Of a DNA stretch of 33,794 nucleotides, positions 25,015 through 33,494 are shown one piece after another; positions within the stretch are counted from its first letter, which is position 1; each line of letters begins with the position of its first letter. The position numbers and the translations under genes were made by a program. The notes beneath the pieces are model-generated. The model saw only the letters and a list, made by a program, of their open reading frames with translations, ran no database searches and was not told the DNA's origin. Origin of the DNA: Pseudomonadota bacterium (lineage in GTDB: Bacteria > Pseudomonadota > Gammaproteobacteria > Pseudomonadales > Moraxellaceae); NCBI GenBank assembly GCA_963204705.1, contig CAUJHL010000043.1, positions 1 through 33,794 on the forward strand, in the 5' to 3' direction.

Positions 25015-25255
25015 GAGGTTTTGGATCAGTGGCTGAATCGGGCGCTACACTGGATTCGGAGTGACTTTCAGGTAAAGCGGTGCCTTGTTGATCCTGTAAG
25101 AATTGGCGTTGGTATTCCCGGTCTTCCAATATGATTCTGGCCCCTGCCGCATCCAGATCGTCAAACTGATGGGAACGAATCGCATAGCGAATACCCCAGA
25201 TCGCGCCAACCATAAAGAGCAGACTCAATGGAACCAGTAAGTACAGGATTTGCAT
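25007..25255 (-). CDS. ccoS: cbb3-type cytochrome oxidase assembly protein CcoS
   Basis: An 82-residue single-helix membrane protein. The N-terminal helix QILYLLVPLSLLFMVGAIWGIRYAI is followed by the CcoS signature QFDDLDAAGARIILED (30-45) and a hydrophilic tail. CcoS assists maturation of the high-affinity cbb3 terminal oxidase, including cofactor insertion. The longer frame to 25378 lacks homology; the ATG at 25255, with AGGAAG upstream, is chosen. It overlaps the TauE/SafE-like gene by 8 bases. The cbb3 oxidase genes and the copper ATPase ccoI are not in the window, so this half of the assembly set is detached. Confidence 0.92.
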   Translation of the reverse strand: MQILYLLVPLSLLFMVGAIWGIRYAIRSHQFDDLDAAGARIILEDREYQRQFLQDQQGTALPESHSESSVAPDSATDPKPHD

Positions 25256-25395
25256 GAAAATAGTCTTCCTAAACAGGAGCGGAAGTGAGCGGCTCATGGG
25301 CAAACAAGGGTACTCCCCCAGCTGGCAATGACACCCCAGGGCGAGTATATCGCGATTAGCCTGCCATGCAGCAAACATGACAAAATGGACAGGAC

Positions 25396-26166
25396 TTAAA
25401 GTGCGGTTCGGCTCAGGGCGATTTCTGTCGGGCTAAGGGGCCTCCAGTGACCACTGGGCAGAGTCAGCTGATCCAGCTGCAGACCTGCAATCGCAATCCG
25501 TTCCAGTGACACCACGCGGTGCCCGGTAGCCGCCAGCATACGGCGTACCTGATGGTAAAGCCCCTGAGTAATGCTGAGCTGGAGGCTGTGATCGTCCAGT
25601 TGCACGATATCTGAGGCCTGTACCACACCATCCTGCCGCAGTGTGACTCCATTCGCCAATTGGGTCAGGACATCTGCAGCGATAGGATCTGCGCATACGA
25701 GCTGATAGCGCTTGCTGACGTGTTTGCGCGGATGGGTCAGTGCATGCAGAAAACTACCATCATCGGTCAGTAGCAGTAGGCCAGAGGTATCCTGATCCAG
25801 CCGCCCCACACATTGCAGTCCCCGGCCAATAAAAGATGCCGGTAAGAGCTCAAAGACACTCGGATGATGGCTGGTCTGGTGTGAGCACTCATAACCAAGG
25901 GGCTTATTCAATGCCAGATAGAGCTGTTGATGGTAGGTATGTGTTTTAGCCTGAAACTGAAAGGTACTGACATGATCGTGCAGCTGCAGGGGAGTCGATG
26001 GATCGCGAATCGTTTCACCCTGGACCGTCAGGTCGCCATGACTAATCCAGTGTCGGCACTGTTTACGACTGCCGAAGCCCTGTGTTTGCAGTAGTTTCTC
26101 TGCCGTGAGAACTATGACAGCCGCATTCAGCAGACCGTGATTGGCGTCCCTAGAGGTATCCGTCAT
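25396..26166 (-). CDS. rsuA: RsuA-type 16S rRNA pseudouridine synthase
   Basis: A 256-residue protein with an N-terminal S4 RNA-binding domain (about residues 22-65: AEKLLQTQGFGSRKQCRHW) and an RsuA/RluB/E/F-family catalytic domain. The catalytic Asp124 lies in CVGRLDQDTSGLLLLTDDG, and LALNKPLGYECS and the GLYHQVRRMLAATGHRV block are intact. RsuA makes pseudouridine 516 in 16S rRNA. The S4 domain plus the short length favours RsuA over RluE or RluF, but the branch call is a judgement. The start has no clear Shine-Dalgarno sequence, and the first 20 residues are poorly conserved, so a later start is possible. Confidence 0.85.
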   Translation of the reverse strand: MTDTSRDANHGLLNAAVIVLTAEKLLQTQGFGSRKQCRHWISHGDLTVQGETIRDPSTPLQLHDHVSTFQFQAKTHTYHQQLYLALNKPLGYECSHQTSHHPSVFELLPASFIGRGLQCVGRLDQDTSGLLLLTDDGSFLHALTHPRKHVSKRYQLVCADPIAADVLTQLANGVTLRQDGVVQASDIVQLDDHSLQLSITQGLYHQVRRMLAATGHRVVSLERIAIAGLQLDQLTLPSGHWRPLSPTEIALSRTAL

Positions 26167-26217
26167 CGTAAATGAGCCCTTTGCAGTCGGTGACCACTAA
26201 CACCATTACCGGGAAGT

Positions 26218-26245
26218 AAAAAGGAAGGCCGAAGCCTCCCTTTTT
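26218..26245 (-). terminator. Intrinsic terminator after the distal acyl-CoA dehydrogenase
   Basis: AAAAAGGAAGGC-cgaa-GCCTCCCTTTTT forms an 11-pair stem with one mismatch; on the minus strand it ends in a T5 run. It separates the dehydrogenase from the rsuA gene. Confidence 0.85.
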
Positions 26246-26286
26246 ATTGACTGGCTATCAGCGATAGCGCATTCATCGCCAAAGTA

Positions 26287-28056
26287 TCAGGCAAAATACG
26301 CCGCATCAAAGGCCATCAGGGATTCCGCACCCCCTTCAATAGCATCAGCCCGTGCATAGAGCTCAGGCAAAACGCGGGCAACAAAGAATTTGGCAAGTGT
26401 CGTTTTGTTGGCATAAAACTCACCGGATTTGCCCGCTGCTGCATTCAGCAGCAGGACAAACATATAGCCATAGCTCATCAGGCCAAAGGCGTGCAGATAA
26501 TCGACACAGGCGGCGTTGACTTCGTCTGGGTTGGTTTTACTGCGCTCAATGACGGTGCGGGTAATGGCTTCAACCCGTGAAACTGCTTTTTCCATGGCAG
26601 TTTTCAGGAAATCATGCTCGGCGCCCAGTTTGCTCATGGCGTCACGAATTTCGGCCAGATAGGGCACAACAGACGCGCCACCGTTGCGGACGATCTTGCG
26701 GCCCATCAGATCGAGTGACTGAATGCCATTGGTTCCTTCATAAATCTGGGCAATCCGTACATCGCGGACATACTGCTCCATGCCCCATTCGCGGATATAG
26801 CCATGTCCACCAAAGACCAACTGCGCATCGAGAGTGGCATTGAGCGCACGGTCGGTCAGGAAGGCTTTGGCGACCGGAGTCAGCAGGGCAACGCGGTCAG
26901 CAGCGGCTTTTTGCTGTTCGGCAGTGCCGTATTTGGACAAATCCAGCTGACGGGCAACGTACATGGCAAAGCAGCGACCCGCTTCGTTATTTACCTTGCC
27001 ATTCAGCAGCATACGGCGGACATCGGGATGGTGAATGATTGGATCGGCGGCTTTTTCCGGAGATTTAGTGCCGGTAGCGCTGCGGCCCTGTATACGGTCA
27101 TGGGCATAGACAGCGGCATTCTGAAAGGCGATTTCCGAAGCACCCAATCCTTGCAGGCCCATGGACAGGCGCTCGTAGTTCATCATCACAAACATGGCGG
27201 CCAGTCCTTCGTTTTCTTTACCGACCAGAAAACCTTTGGCGCCATCAAAGTTCATCACACAGGTAGCCGACGCCTTGATGCCCATTTTGTGTTCGATGCT
27301 ACCCGCGGCTACCGCATTGCGTTCGCCCAGACTGCCATCGGCATTCACGTTGAATTTCGGGACAATAAACAGCGAAATGCCTTTGGAGCCTTCAGGCGCA
27401 TCCGGAGTCTTGGCTAGCACCAGATGGATATGGTTTGAGGTCAGATCGTGCTCACCGCCCGTAATGAAAATCTTGGTGCCCGAAATGGCAAAACTGCCAT
27501 CGCCGTTAGGAATCGCCTTGGTTTTGATGATGCCCAGATCGGTTCCGGCATGCGGCTCGGTCAGACACATGGTGCCAGACCATTCGCCACTGTAAATGCG
27601 CGGTAGATAGGTTTCTTTTTGCTCCTGGCTGGCGTAGGCAGAAATTGCCAGACAGGCACCGACAGAGAGGAGGGGATAGAGCGTAAACGATGGATTAACC
27701 GCAAAAATCATTTCTTCGGCCAGCATGGTGACCATCTTGGGCATGCCCTGACCGCCCCATTCTTCTGCAGCGCCCAGACCGACCCAGCCGCCCTCGGCAT
27801 ACAGCTTGAAGGCTTCTTTGAATCCCGTGGGCGTAGTGACCACGGTGCCCTCAATTTTGGCGCCTTCTTCGTCGCCACTCCGGTTCAGAGGCAGCAAAAC
27901 ACCAGCGCTGAATTTAGCCATTTCTTCCAGCACGGCATCAACGGTCGCCATGTCCACATGCGCCAGCTGCTCGTTGCTTTGCCAGAATTGATCGGCCTGA
28001 AATACATCGTTCAGGAGAAAGCGCATGTCTTGCAGTGGGGCGTTATAAATGGGCAT
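26287..28056 (-). CDS. Acyl-CoA dehydrogenase with C-terminal extension domain (copy 2)
   Basis: A 589-residue member of the long ACAD group with an extra C-terminal domain (about residues 450-589) after the canonical fold. The N-terminus MPIYNAPLQDMRFLLNDVF matches the group. The FAD/substrate motif LTEPHAGTDLG is at 165-175, and the catalytic Glu440 lies in IYEGTNGIQ, the MCAD-type position. The GGHGYIREWGMEQYVRD block is intact. Such enzymes oxidise fatty acyl-CoA in beta-oxidation; specificity is unknown. The ATG at 28056 with GGTGAT upstream is preferred over an extension to 28122. It lies downstream of a close paralog on the same strand, but a terminator between them suggests separate transcription. 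Confidence 0.93.
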   Translation of the reverse strand: MPIYNAPLQDMRFLLNDVFQADQFWQSNEQLAHVDMATVDAVLEEMAKFSAGVLLPLNRSGDEEGAKIEGTVVTTPTGFKEAFKLYAEGGWVGLGAAEEWGGQGMPKMVTMLAEEMIFAVNPSFTLYPLLSVGACLAISAYASQEQKETYLPRIYSGEWSGTMCLTEPHAGTDLGIIKTKAIPNGDGSFAISGTKIFITGGEHDLTSNHIHLVLAKTPDAPEGSKGISLFIVPKFNVNADGSLGERNAVAAGSIEHKMGIKASATCVMNFDGAKGFLVGKENEGLAAMFVMMNYERLSMGLQGLGASEIAFQNAAVYAHDRIQGRSATGTKSPEKAADPIIHHPDVRRMLLNGKVNNEAGRCFAMYVARQLDLSKYGTAEQQKAAADRVALLTPVAKAFLTDRALNATLDAQLVFGGHGYIREWGMEQYVRDVRIAQIYEGTNGIQSLDLMGRKIVRNGGASVVPYLAEIRDAMSKLGAEHDFLKTAMEKAVSRVEAITRTVIERSKTNPDEVNAACVDYLHAFGLMSYGYMFVLLLNAAAGKSGEFYANKTTLAKFFVARVLPELYARADAIEGGAESLMAFDAAYFA

Positions 28057-28280
28057 GTCATCACCGGAAAAAATGGCCCGGAGCATAAAGCCCCTGAGCG
28101 AAAACGTCTGATTTTTAAGCACGCATAGTTTAGCAAATTCTGTGCACTCTTGCCCGTGCCAATGGCAAATTTCATGAACTGTGGGGTTTACGATGACTCT
28201 ATGGAAACGATTTAATTACGGGCAAATTAAAAAATACAGATTACAAAATCCGACAACATCGAAAAAAATACCTGAAAACG

Positions 28281-28304
28281 AAAAACGCCCCGAAGGGCGC
28301 TTTT
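28281..28304 (-). terminator. Intrinsic terminator between the two acyl-CoA dehydrogenase paralogs
   Basis: On the minus strand AAAAGCGCCC-ttcg-GGGCGTTTTT follows the first paralog; the core stem is five G/C pairs plus an A/T flank after one mismatch, ending in T5. Confidence 0.8.
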
Positions 28305-28328
28305 CAACAGGCACTTTGCAATGCGGTA

Positions 28329-30131
28329 TTAGAACGCAAATTGCTCAACGTCCATTTCCATCAGGGTGTTCATGCCAGCATCAATGCGGGCAACATGGGT
28401 GCGGGTGCGTGGCAGAAGCTTGGCAAAGTAGAAACGGGCTGTTTTTACCTTGGCTTCGTAGAATGCACGCTCGGTGGTGTCACCGGCCAGTTTTTCCTGG
28501 GCCACGAGCGCCATACGTGCCCACAGATACGCCAGTGTGGCGTAACCGGAGAAGTACATGTAGTCCACGGCAGCGGCACCGGCTTCATTCGGATTCGCCA
28601 TGGCTTTCATACCGATACGCATGGTCAGGTCGCCCCATTCCTTGTTCAGATCCGCCAGAGGCTTCAGGAACTCGGCCATGTCGGCATTTTCGGCATTGGC
28701 TTCACAGAATTTGTGAATCATCTTGGTGAAGTTGCGCAGCAGGGCACCCTGAGTTTGCAGAACTTTACGGCCCAGCAGGTCCAGCGCCTGGATTTCGGTG
28801 GTGCCTTCATACAGGCAGGCGATGCGGGTGTCACGGACGATCTGTTCCATGCCCCACTCGGCGATAAAGCCATGGCCACCGTAAACCTGTACGCCATGGT
28901 TAGCCGATTCATAACCGACTTCGGTCAGGAAGGCTTTCGCGATCGGAGTCAGCAGGGAGAGCATGTCATCGGCAGCTTTGCGCTGTTCTTCCGTTTCAGC
29001 AACTTCGACGATGTCGGCAAATTGCGACAGGAAATACACCAGTGCACGGCCACCTTCGGCAAATGCTTTCTGAGTCAGCAGCATATTGCGGACGGCAGGG
29101 TGAACGATGATCGGATCGGCTTCTTTTTCTGGTGCCTGTGGGCCAGCCAGCGAACGCATGGCCAGACGGTCTTTGGCATAGGTCAGTGCGCCCTGGAACG
29201 AGCCTTCCGACGCACAGAGACCCTGAATGGCGGTACCGATACGAGCGGTGTTCATGAAGGTGAACATGCAGTTCAGGCCACGGTTTTCTGGTCCGATCAG
29301 GAAGCCCTTGGCACCGTCGAAATTCAGCACGCAGGTTGCGTTGCCATGGATACCCATTTTGTGTTCGATCGAACCACAAACGACACCGTTGCGGTCAGCC
29401 ATGCTGCCGTCAGCGTTGACGTTGAATTTTGGAACGATGAACAGCGAAATGCCCTTGGTGCCTTTGGGAGCACCGGGCAGGCGCGCCAGAACGATATGGA
29501 CGATGTTGTCGGCCATGTCGTGTTCACCAGCAGAAATAAAGATTTTCTGGCCAGTAATGGCATAGCTGCCGTCAGCGTTTGGCTCGGCTTTGGTACGGAT
29601 AATACCCAGATCTGAACCGGCATGCGCTTCGGTCAGACACATGGTGCCAGTCCATTCGCCGGTGATCAGTTTGCTCAGGTACAGGGATTTTTGCTCGTCG
29701 CTACCATGGTGCTCGATGGTACGAATCGCGCCGTGGGACAGGCCAGGATACATACCCCAGGACCAGTTGGCGGTACCGACCATTTCACTGATGAAATTAC
29801 CCAGCGAACCGGGCAGGCCCTGACCACCGTGTTCTGCCGGAACGGAGAGGGAGGGGTAGCCCAGCTCGATGTATTTTTTGTAGGCTTCCTTGAAACCTTT
29901 GGGAGTCGTAACGCTGCCGTCATCATGACGGGTACAGCCTTCGTGGTCACCGCTCTGGTTGATCGGGGAGAGTTCATTTTCACAGAAGCTGGCAGCAGCC
30001 TCCAGCACACCGTCGATCAGCTCGCGATTGGTGCCGGCATAGGCAGCCAGGCTGTCATAATGCGCTTCCATGTTCAGCAGTTCATGCATGACAAATTGCA
30101 TATCGCGGATGGGGGCTTTGTACTGGGGCAT
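28329..30131 (-). CDS. Acyl-CoA dehydrogenase with C-terminal extension domain (copy 1)
   Basis: A 600-residue paralog of the gene that follows it. N-terminus MPQYKAPIRDMQFVMHELLN; LTEAHAGSDLG at 167-177; catalytic Glu442 in LYEGTTEIQAL; GGHGFIAEWGMEQIVRDTRI before it. The shared blocks ISLFIVPKFNVNADGS and SIEHKMGI show that the two copies are close relatives. Codons are more biased than in the second copy, which may mean higher expression. GAGGA 8 bases upstream supports this ATG. The 531-base upstream region is unusually long and carries inverted repeats. A role in fatty acid beta-oxidation is a family inference. Confidence 0.95.
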   Translation of the reverse strand: MPQYKAPIRDMQFVMHELLNMEAHYDSLAAYAGTNRELIDGVLEAAASFCENELSPINQSGDHEGCTRHDDGSVTTPKGFKEAYKKYIELGYPSLSVPAEHGGQGLPGSLGNFISEMVGTANWSWGMYPGLSHGAIRTIEHHGSDEQKSLYLSKLITGEWTGTMCLTEAHAGSDLGIIRTKAEPNADGSYAITGQKIFISAGEHDMADNIVHIVLARLPGAPKGTKGISLFIVPKFNVNADGSMADRNGVVCGSIEHKMGIHGNATCVLNFDGAKGFLIGPENRGLNCMFTFMNTARIGTAIQGLCASEGSFQGALTYAKDRLAMRSLAGPQAPEKEADPIIVHPAVRNMLLTQKAFAEGGRALVYFLSQFADIVEVAETEEQRKAADDMLSLLTPIAKAFLTEVGYESANHGVQVYGGHGFIAEWGMEQIVRDTRIACLYEGTTEIQALDLLGRKVLQTQGALLRNFTKMIHKFCEANAENADMAEFLKPLADLNKEWGDLTMRIGMKAMANPNEAGAAAVDYMYFSGYATLAYLWARMALVAQEKLAGDTTERAFYEAKVKTARFYFAKLLPRTRTHVARIDAGMNTLMEMDVEQFAF

Positions 30132-30662
30132 CTTTAAGTCCTCTTTGCCGGTCTTGACCCAGATGGGCCAGACAATTGTTTCCGTCTCAGCTTGGCAGGC
30201 AGATTGCCCTTCTTGTGCTGATCCGGATCAAGGTATCAGGGGTGACTCATTATCCGCAAAAAGATTCGGCAGACGACGAGTGACGATGTATTTCCAATGT
30301 TGCTTTTGATCACCGCTGCATTCGATCACAAACCGACCGAACACTGATCGAAAAGCAGGCGAATGTGCTTAAAACGGCATGAAGTATCCGTAAAATGACT
30401 ACTTTTGCCAACAGTCTCCGCCCGCTTTCGGATAAAAACGTACTCAATTTGGCAAAATCAGGCTGAATCAGAAACGATTTCACCCATAAAACGCCCAAAT
30501 TGTCTGCCATTCCAAATAGCAGTCGCGGAACTGCTCATGACACCTGCATGATGCCGTTATTTTGTAACGTCTTTGTGAAAATTGTTTGACAATAATTTGA
30601 CTAAGCAGTCATCACTTTTTCGCCAAGCATTGCAAATGGCCCGACCTTCTAATCAACGCCTT
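30132..30662. other. Upstream region of the acyl-CoA dehydrogenase pair, with inverted repeats
   Basis: No supported gene in 531 bases between acyl-CoA dehydrogenase (copy 1) and selO. A perfect inverted repeat TTCGATCA (30321-30328) / TGATCGAA (30345-30352) has a 16-base spacer; an outer imperfect pair GCTTTTGATCA (30302-30312) / TGATCGAAAAGC (30345-30356) shares its right arm. Another small repeat is ATTGT-ttg-ACAAT (30581-30593). The dehydrogenase promoter must lie here on the minus strand, but no -35/-10 could be fixed. Confidence 0.5.
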
Positions 30663-32081
30663 TCATGAAGAACAGCTGACGGCCACACCCGAATCTCCTT
30701 GAGCCGGTGGCAGGCGGTCGGCGGGGCGTTCATTATCCGGTTGAGTCTCATAGGGATTACTGAGTAATTCAAATAGTCGGGCTACTTCAGTCAGGTCACC
30801 CTGATACGCGCGTTCAATCGCGTGTTGTGCCATAGCGTTGCGCAGCACATAGACCGGATTGGCTGTGTGGATCTGGGCGTGGTGTTCGTTTTCTGAGTCG
30901 TTGAGGGCTTGTCGGTATCGTTCGCTGAACTGTTTAAAGCGTTCGCGATCACTACAGTCATCCATCAGCGAGGCCCAGTCGCCAGCTAACAAACGGAAAC
31001 TATTGGTATAATCCAGTTGTTCGTGTTGCAGAATAGCAAGGAATTCCATGCCCAGTTGAAAGTGTTCCTGCGTGGGCGCAAGGCCCATTTTTTGGGCCAT
31101 ACCTTCCTGGTAATAGCCCAGAAACAGCGGTTCAAATTCTGCCAGTGCCTGTTGCAGGGCTTCTTTCTCCACGCCCAAGCGTAGCAATTGGCCAAGCCAA
31201 ACCCAAAGATTCCAGTGCGCAATAGCCGGCTGATTCTGGTAACTATAGCGTCCCTGATGATCGGAATGATTGTTGATCCAGTCTGGCTGAAAGCGCTCCA
31301 TAAACCCATAGGGCCCAAAGTCCAGCGTACTGCCGGTAATCGACAGATTATCCGTATTCATCACGCCATGGGCAAAGCCCACCAGTTGCCACTGCGCAAT
31401 CGTGTAGGCAGTGCGCCGAATGACTTCGCGGGCAAACTCCAGATAGCGCGTAGGACTATCCGTCAGGTCCGGGTAATGCCACTGAATGACCGCGTCCGTA
31501 AATGGTTGCAGTAAATCGGGTGCAAAGCGATTGATCCATTCAAAATGACCCAGTCGAATATGACTGTCAGCCACCCGGAGCAAGGTCGCCGCGGGTTCGA
31601 GCGTTTCCCGCTGAACGGGCAATTGCGTGGAATAGACAAATCCCAGCGCGTGGGAAGATGCCACGCCCAGCGCATTCAGGGCATGGCCAGCCAGATATTC
31701 CCGAATCACCGACCGCAATACTGCCCGGCCATCGCCGCCCCGTGAATAGGGCGTCACACCGGCCCCTTTCAGATGGAGATCCCAGACCTCACCATCGTTG
31801 GCAATCAGTTGCGTCAATAACAGCCCACGGCCATCGCCCAGCTGACCTGCCCATTGACCAAACTGATGTCCTGCATAAGCCATTGCCAGTGGGTCAAACC
31901 CATCGGGAAGTTCAGACCCCGCACACAGCGCCACCCAGTGTTGGTGCAACGTCGTCGGCAGATTTAAAAACGCTGCGAGTGCTTCATTAAAATGCCCCGG
32001 CTGTGGATGAGGAAGTGGGCTCGGCGTTTGCCGGTGAAAGAGGCGAGGGTCAAGCTGACCGTAGCGATTAAGAATATTCAT
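30663..32081 (-). CDS. selO: Protein adenylyltransferase SelO (YdiU family)
   Basis: A 472-residue pseudokinase-fold enzyme that transfers AMP from ATP to Ser/Thr/Tyr of proteins, linked to redox stress. Seen: LGDGRG (81-86), LHLKGAGVTPYSRGGDGRA (103-120), the catalytic-loop-like FAHGVMNTDN (236-245) and the metal-binding DFGPYGF (254-260). The C-terminus ends SCSS, with Cys470 where eukaryotic SelO has selenocysteine; this Cys form is usual in bacteria. The ATG at 32081 matches the family N-terminus MNILNRYGQLDPRLF; the frame runs 47 codons further without homology. A terminator of the desaturase gene lies just upstream, so it has its own promoter. Confidence 0.95.
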   Translation of the reverse strand: MNILNRYGQLDPRLFHRQTPSPLPHPQPGHFNEALAAFLNLPTTLHQHWVALCAGSELPDGFDPLAMAYAGHQFGQWAGQLGDGRGLLLTQLIANDGEVWDLHLKGAGVTPYSRGGDGRAVLRSVIREYLAGHALNALGVASSHALGFVYSTQLPVQRETLEPAATLLRVADSHIRLGHFEWINRFAPDLLQPFTDAVIQWHYPDLTDSPTRYLEFAREVIRRTAYTIAQWQLVGFAHGVMNTDNLSITGSTLDFGPYGFMERFQPDWINNHSDHQGRYSYQNQPAIAHWNLWVWLGQLLRLGVEKEALQQALAEFEPLFLGYYQEGMAQKMGLAPTQEHFQLGMEFLAILQHEQLDYTNSFRLLAGDWASLMDDCSDRERFKQFSERYRQALNDSENEHHAQIHTANPVYVLRNAMAQHAIERAYQGDLTEVARLFELLSNPYETQPDNERPADRLPPAQGDSGVAVSCSS

Positions 32082-32228
32082 ACCGGCTCTGATTCTGATA
32101 GGGCGTCTAAAATGGATGCTGAAAAGTTCGGCTAGCATGAAGGCTGGGCTACCTGCTGACAACCCGCGGAAAATAGGTTTGTGTAAAAAGTGTTTGTTTA
32201 AACAGATGGATGAGATCTCCAATAAAAA

Positions 32229-32247
32229 ACAGGCCAGAGTGGCCTGT
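32229..32247 (-). terminator. Intrinsic terminator after the desaturase gene
   Basis: A perfect 8-base stem ACAGGCCA / TGGCCTGT with a 3-base loop; on the minus strand it runs into TTTTTT. It separates the desaturase gene from selO. Confidence 0.9.
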
Positions 32248-32276
32248 CTTTAGGGAGGGCTTGAATTGCCAGCGGC

Positions 32277-33494
32277 TTAGGCGGCTTTACGGCCAAACAT
32301 CCGCAATTTGGACATCAACTCTTCCATCTGCAGACTGTGCGCTTTCATGCGCTGTTCCATCTGACGATATTGCTGCTTCAGTCGCTCATCGACTTCACTC
32401 AATTTTTGGCTGAGCTCAGCCTTTTTCAGTTCGATGGACTGCTCTTTTAGGGCAGACCATTCGCTCAGGGTCTGGCTAAAGGCTTCGTATTCCTGTCCGA
32501 TGCGTGCCTTCACGGTCTGGAAATCTTCACGCACATCATGACCATACGTTTCGAGATGCTGTTCAGCACGTTTGAATTTCATCGCCACTTCAGCTTTTTG
32601 AATGGTGAAATCCGGTACCCGTTTAAGTTCCGAGGTTAGTCCTACTTTGGACAATCCCAGAATCAGCCATTTGGTAGGGTCAAATTGCCACCATTTCACG
32701 CCATTCCGGTAGTCGTACTGGAAGATGTGGTGGAAATTATGATAACCCTCGCCCCAGGTAACCAGCGCCAGCCAGAAATTATCACGTGCGGTATTTTCAT
32801 CCGTGTAGGGCTGACTGCCAAACATATGCGCCAGCGAGTTGATGAAAAAAGTCACGTGATGGCTGATCACCAGACGCAGCAGACCGGCCAGCAATACCAC
32901 ACCCCAGAAATCATTGACCAGATAGCCCACTAGTGCCGTGAGGCCAAAATTGGTGAGTAAAACCAGCGGGATATAGTGGTCGTGCTGAAATTTAACCATA
33001 GGGTCGTTCAGCAAATCAGGTGCATTGCGATAGTCCGCATGTCCACTCGGGTAATTTCGCAGCATCCAGCCGAGATGCGAAAACCAGAAGCCACGTTTCG
33101 CGGAATAAGGATCAAGATCGACATGATCCACATGGCGGTGATGAGTGCGATGACCTGAAGCCCAGAACAAGACGCTGTTCTGAATCGCCATGGTGCCACC
33201 AATCATCAAAAACAGGCGTACCGGCCAGCTGGCTTTGTAAGCGCGGTGTGCCCACAGGCGATGATATCCGGCAGTGATGCCGAGACCATTCCACGCCAGA
33301 AACAGTGCGAAACTGACCCAGGCCGCCTGACTAAAATCGTGGCCCAGGGCATACCAGGGAATCAGCATCAATGCTGCCAGCGGCGTCAAACCCAGCACCA
33401 GAGCACCCGGCCAATTGATTGGAGCATTGTCAAAAGACGTACCAACTGGGAGTTCTGGTGGTGTGACGGAGGGGTCGCGAGAAATGTCGTTCAT
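32277..33494 (-). CDS. Acyl-CoA (stearoyl-CoA-type) delta-9 desaturase with C-terminal coiled coil
   Basis: A 405-residue membrane di-iron desaturase that introduces a cis double bond into acyl-CoA. The histidine boxes are HRLWAH (78-83), HRTHH (115-119) and HNFHH (252-256), with the extra ligand region NSLAHMFG (219-226). Two pairs of membrane helices lie around 28-75 and 172-212. Residues 300-395 form a highly charged, heptad-like helix rich in Lys, Glu and Gln, ending MFGRKAA; this extension is additional to the core. The ATG at 33494 is preferred by N-terminal character, without a good Shine-Dalgarno sequence; the open frame reaches 33728. No reductase gene is adjacent. Confidence 0.93.
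   Translation of the reverse strand: MNDISRDPSVTPPELPVGTSFDNAPINWPGALVLGLTPLAALMLIPWYALGHDFSQAAWVSFALFLAWNGLGITAGYHRLWAHRAYKASWPVRLFLMIGGTMAIQNSVLFWASGHRTHHRHVDHVDLDPYSAKRGFWFSHLGWMLRNYPSGHADYRNAPDLLNDPMVKFQHDHYIPLVLLTNFGLTALVGYLVNDFWGVVLLAGLLRLVISHHVTFFINSLAHMFGSQPYTDENTARDNFWLALVTWGEGYHNFHHIFQYDYRNGVKWWQFDPTKWLILGLSKVGLTSELKRVPDFTIQKAEVAMKFKRAEQHLETYGHDVREDFQTVKARIGQEYEAFSQTLSEWSALKEQSIELKKAELSQKLSEVDERLKQQYRQMEQRMKAHSLQMEELMSKLRMFGRKAA

Noticed and set aside
28341-29615. A 424-codon open frame on the + strand
   Set aside because: It lies exactly antisense to acyl-CoA dehydrogenase copy 1, whose protein is clearly real; the translation has no domain pattern and follows from the biased codon use of the true gene.
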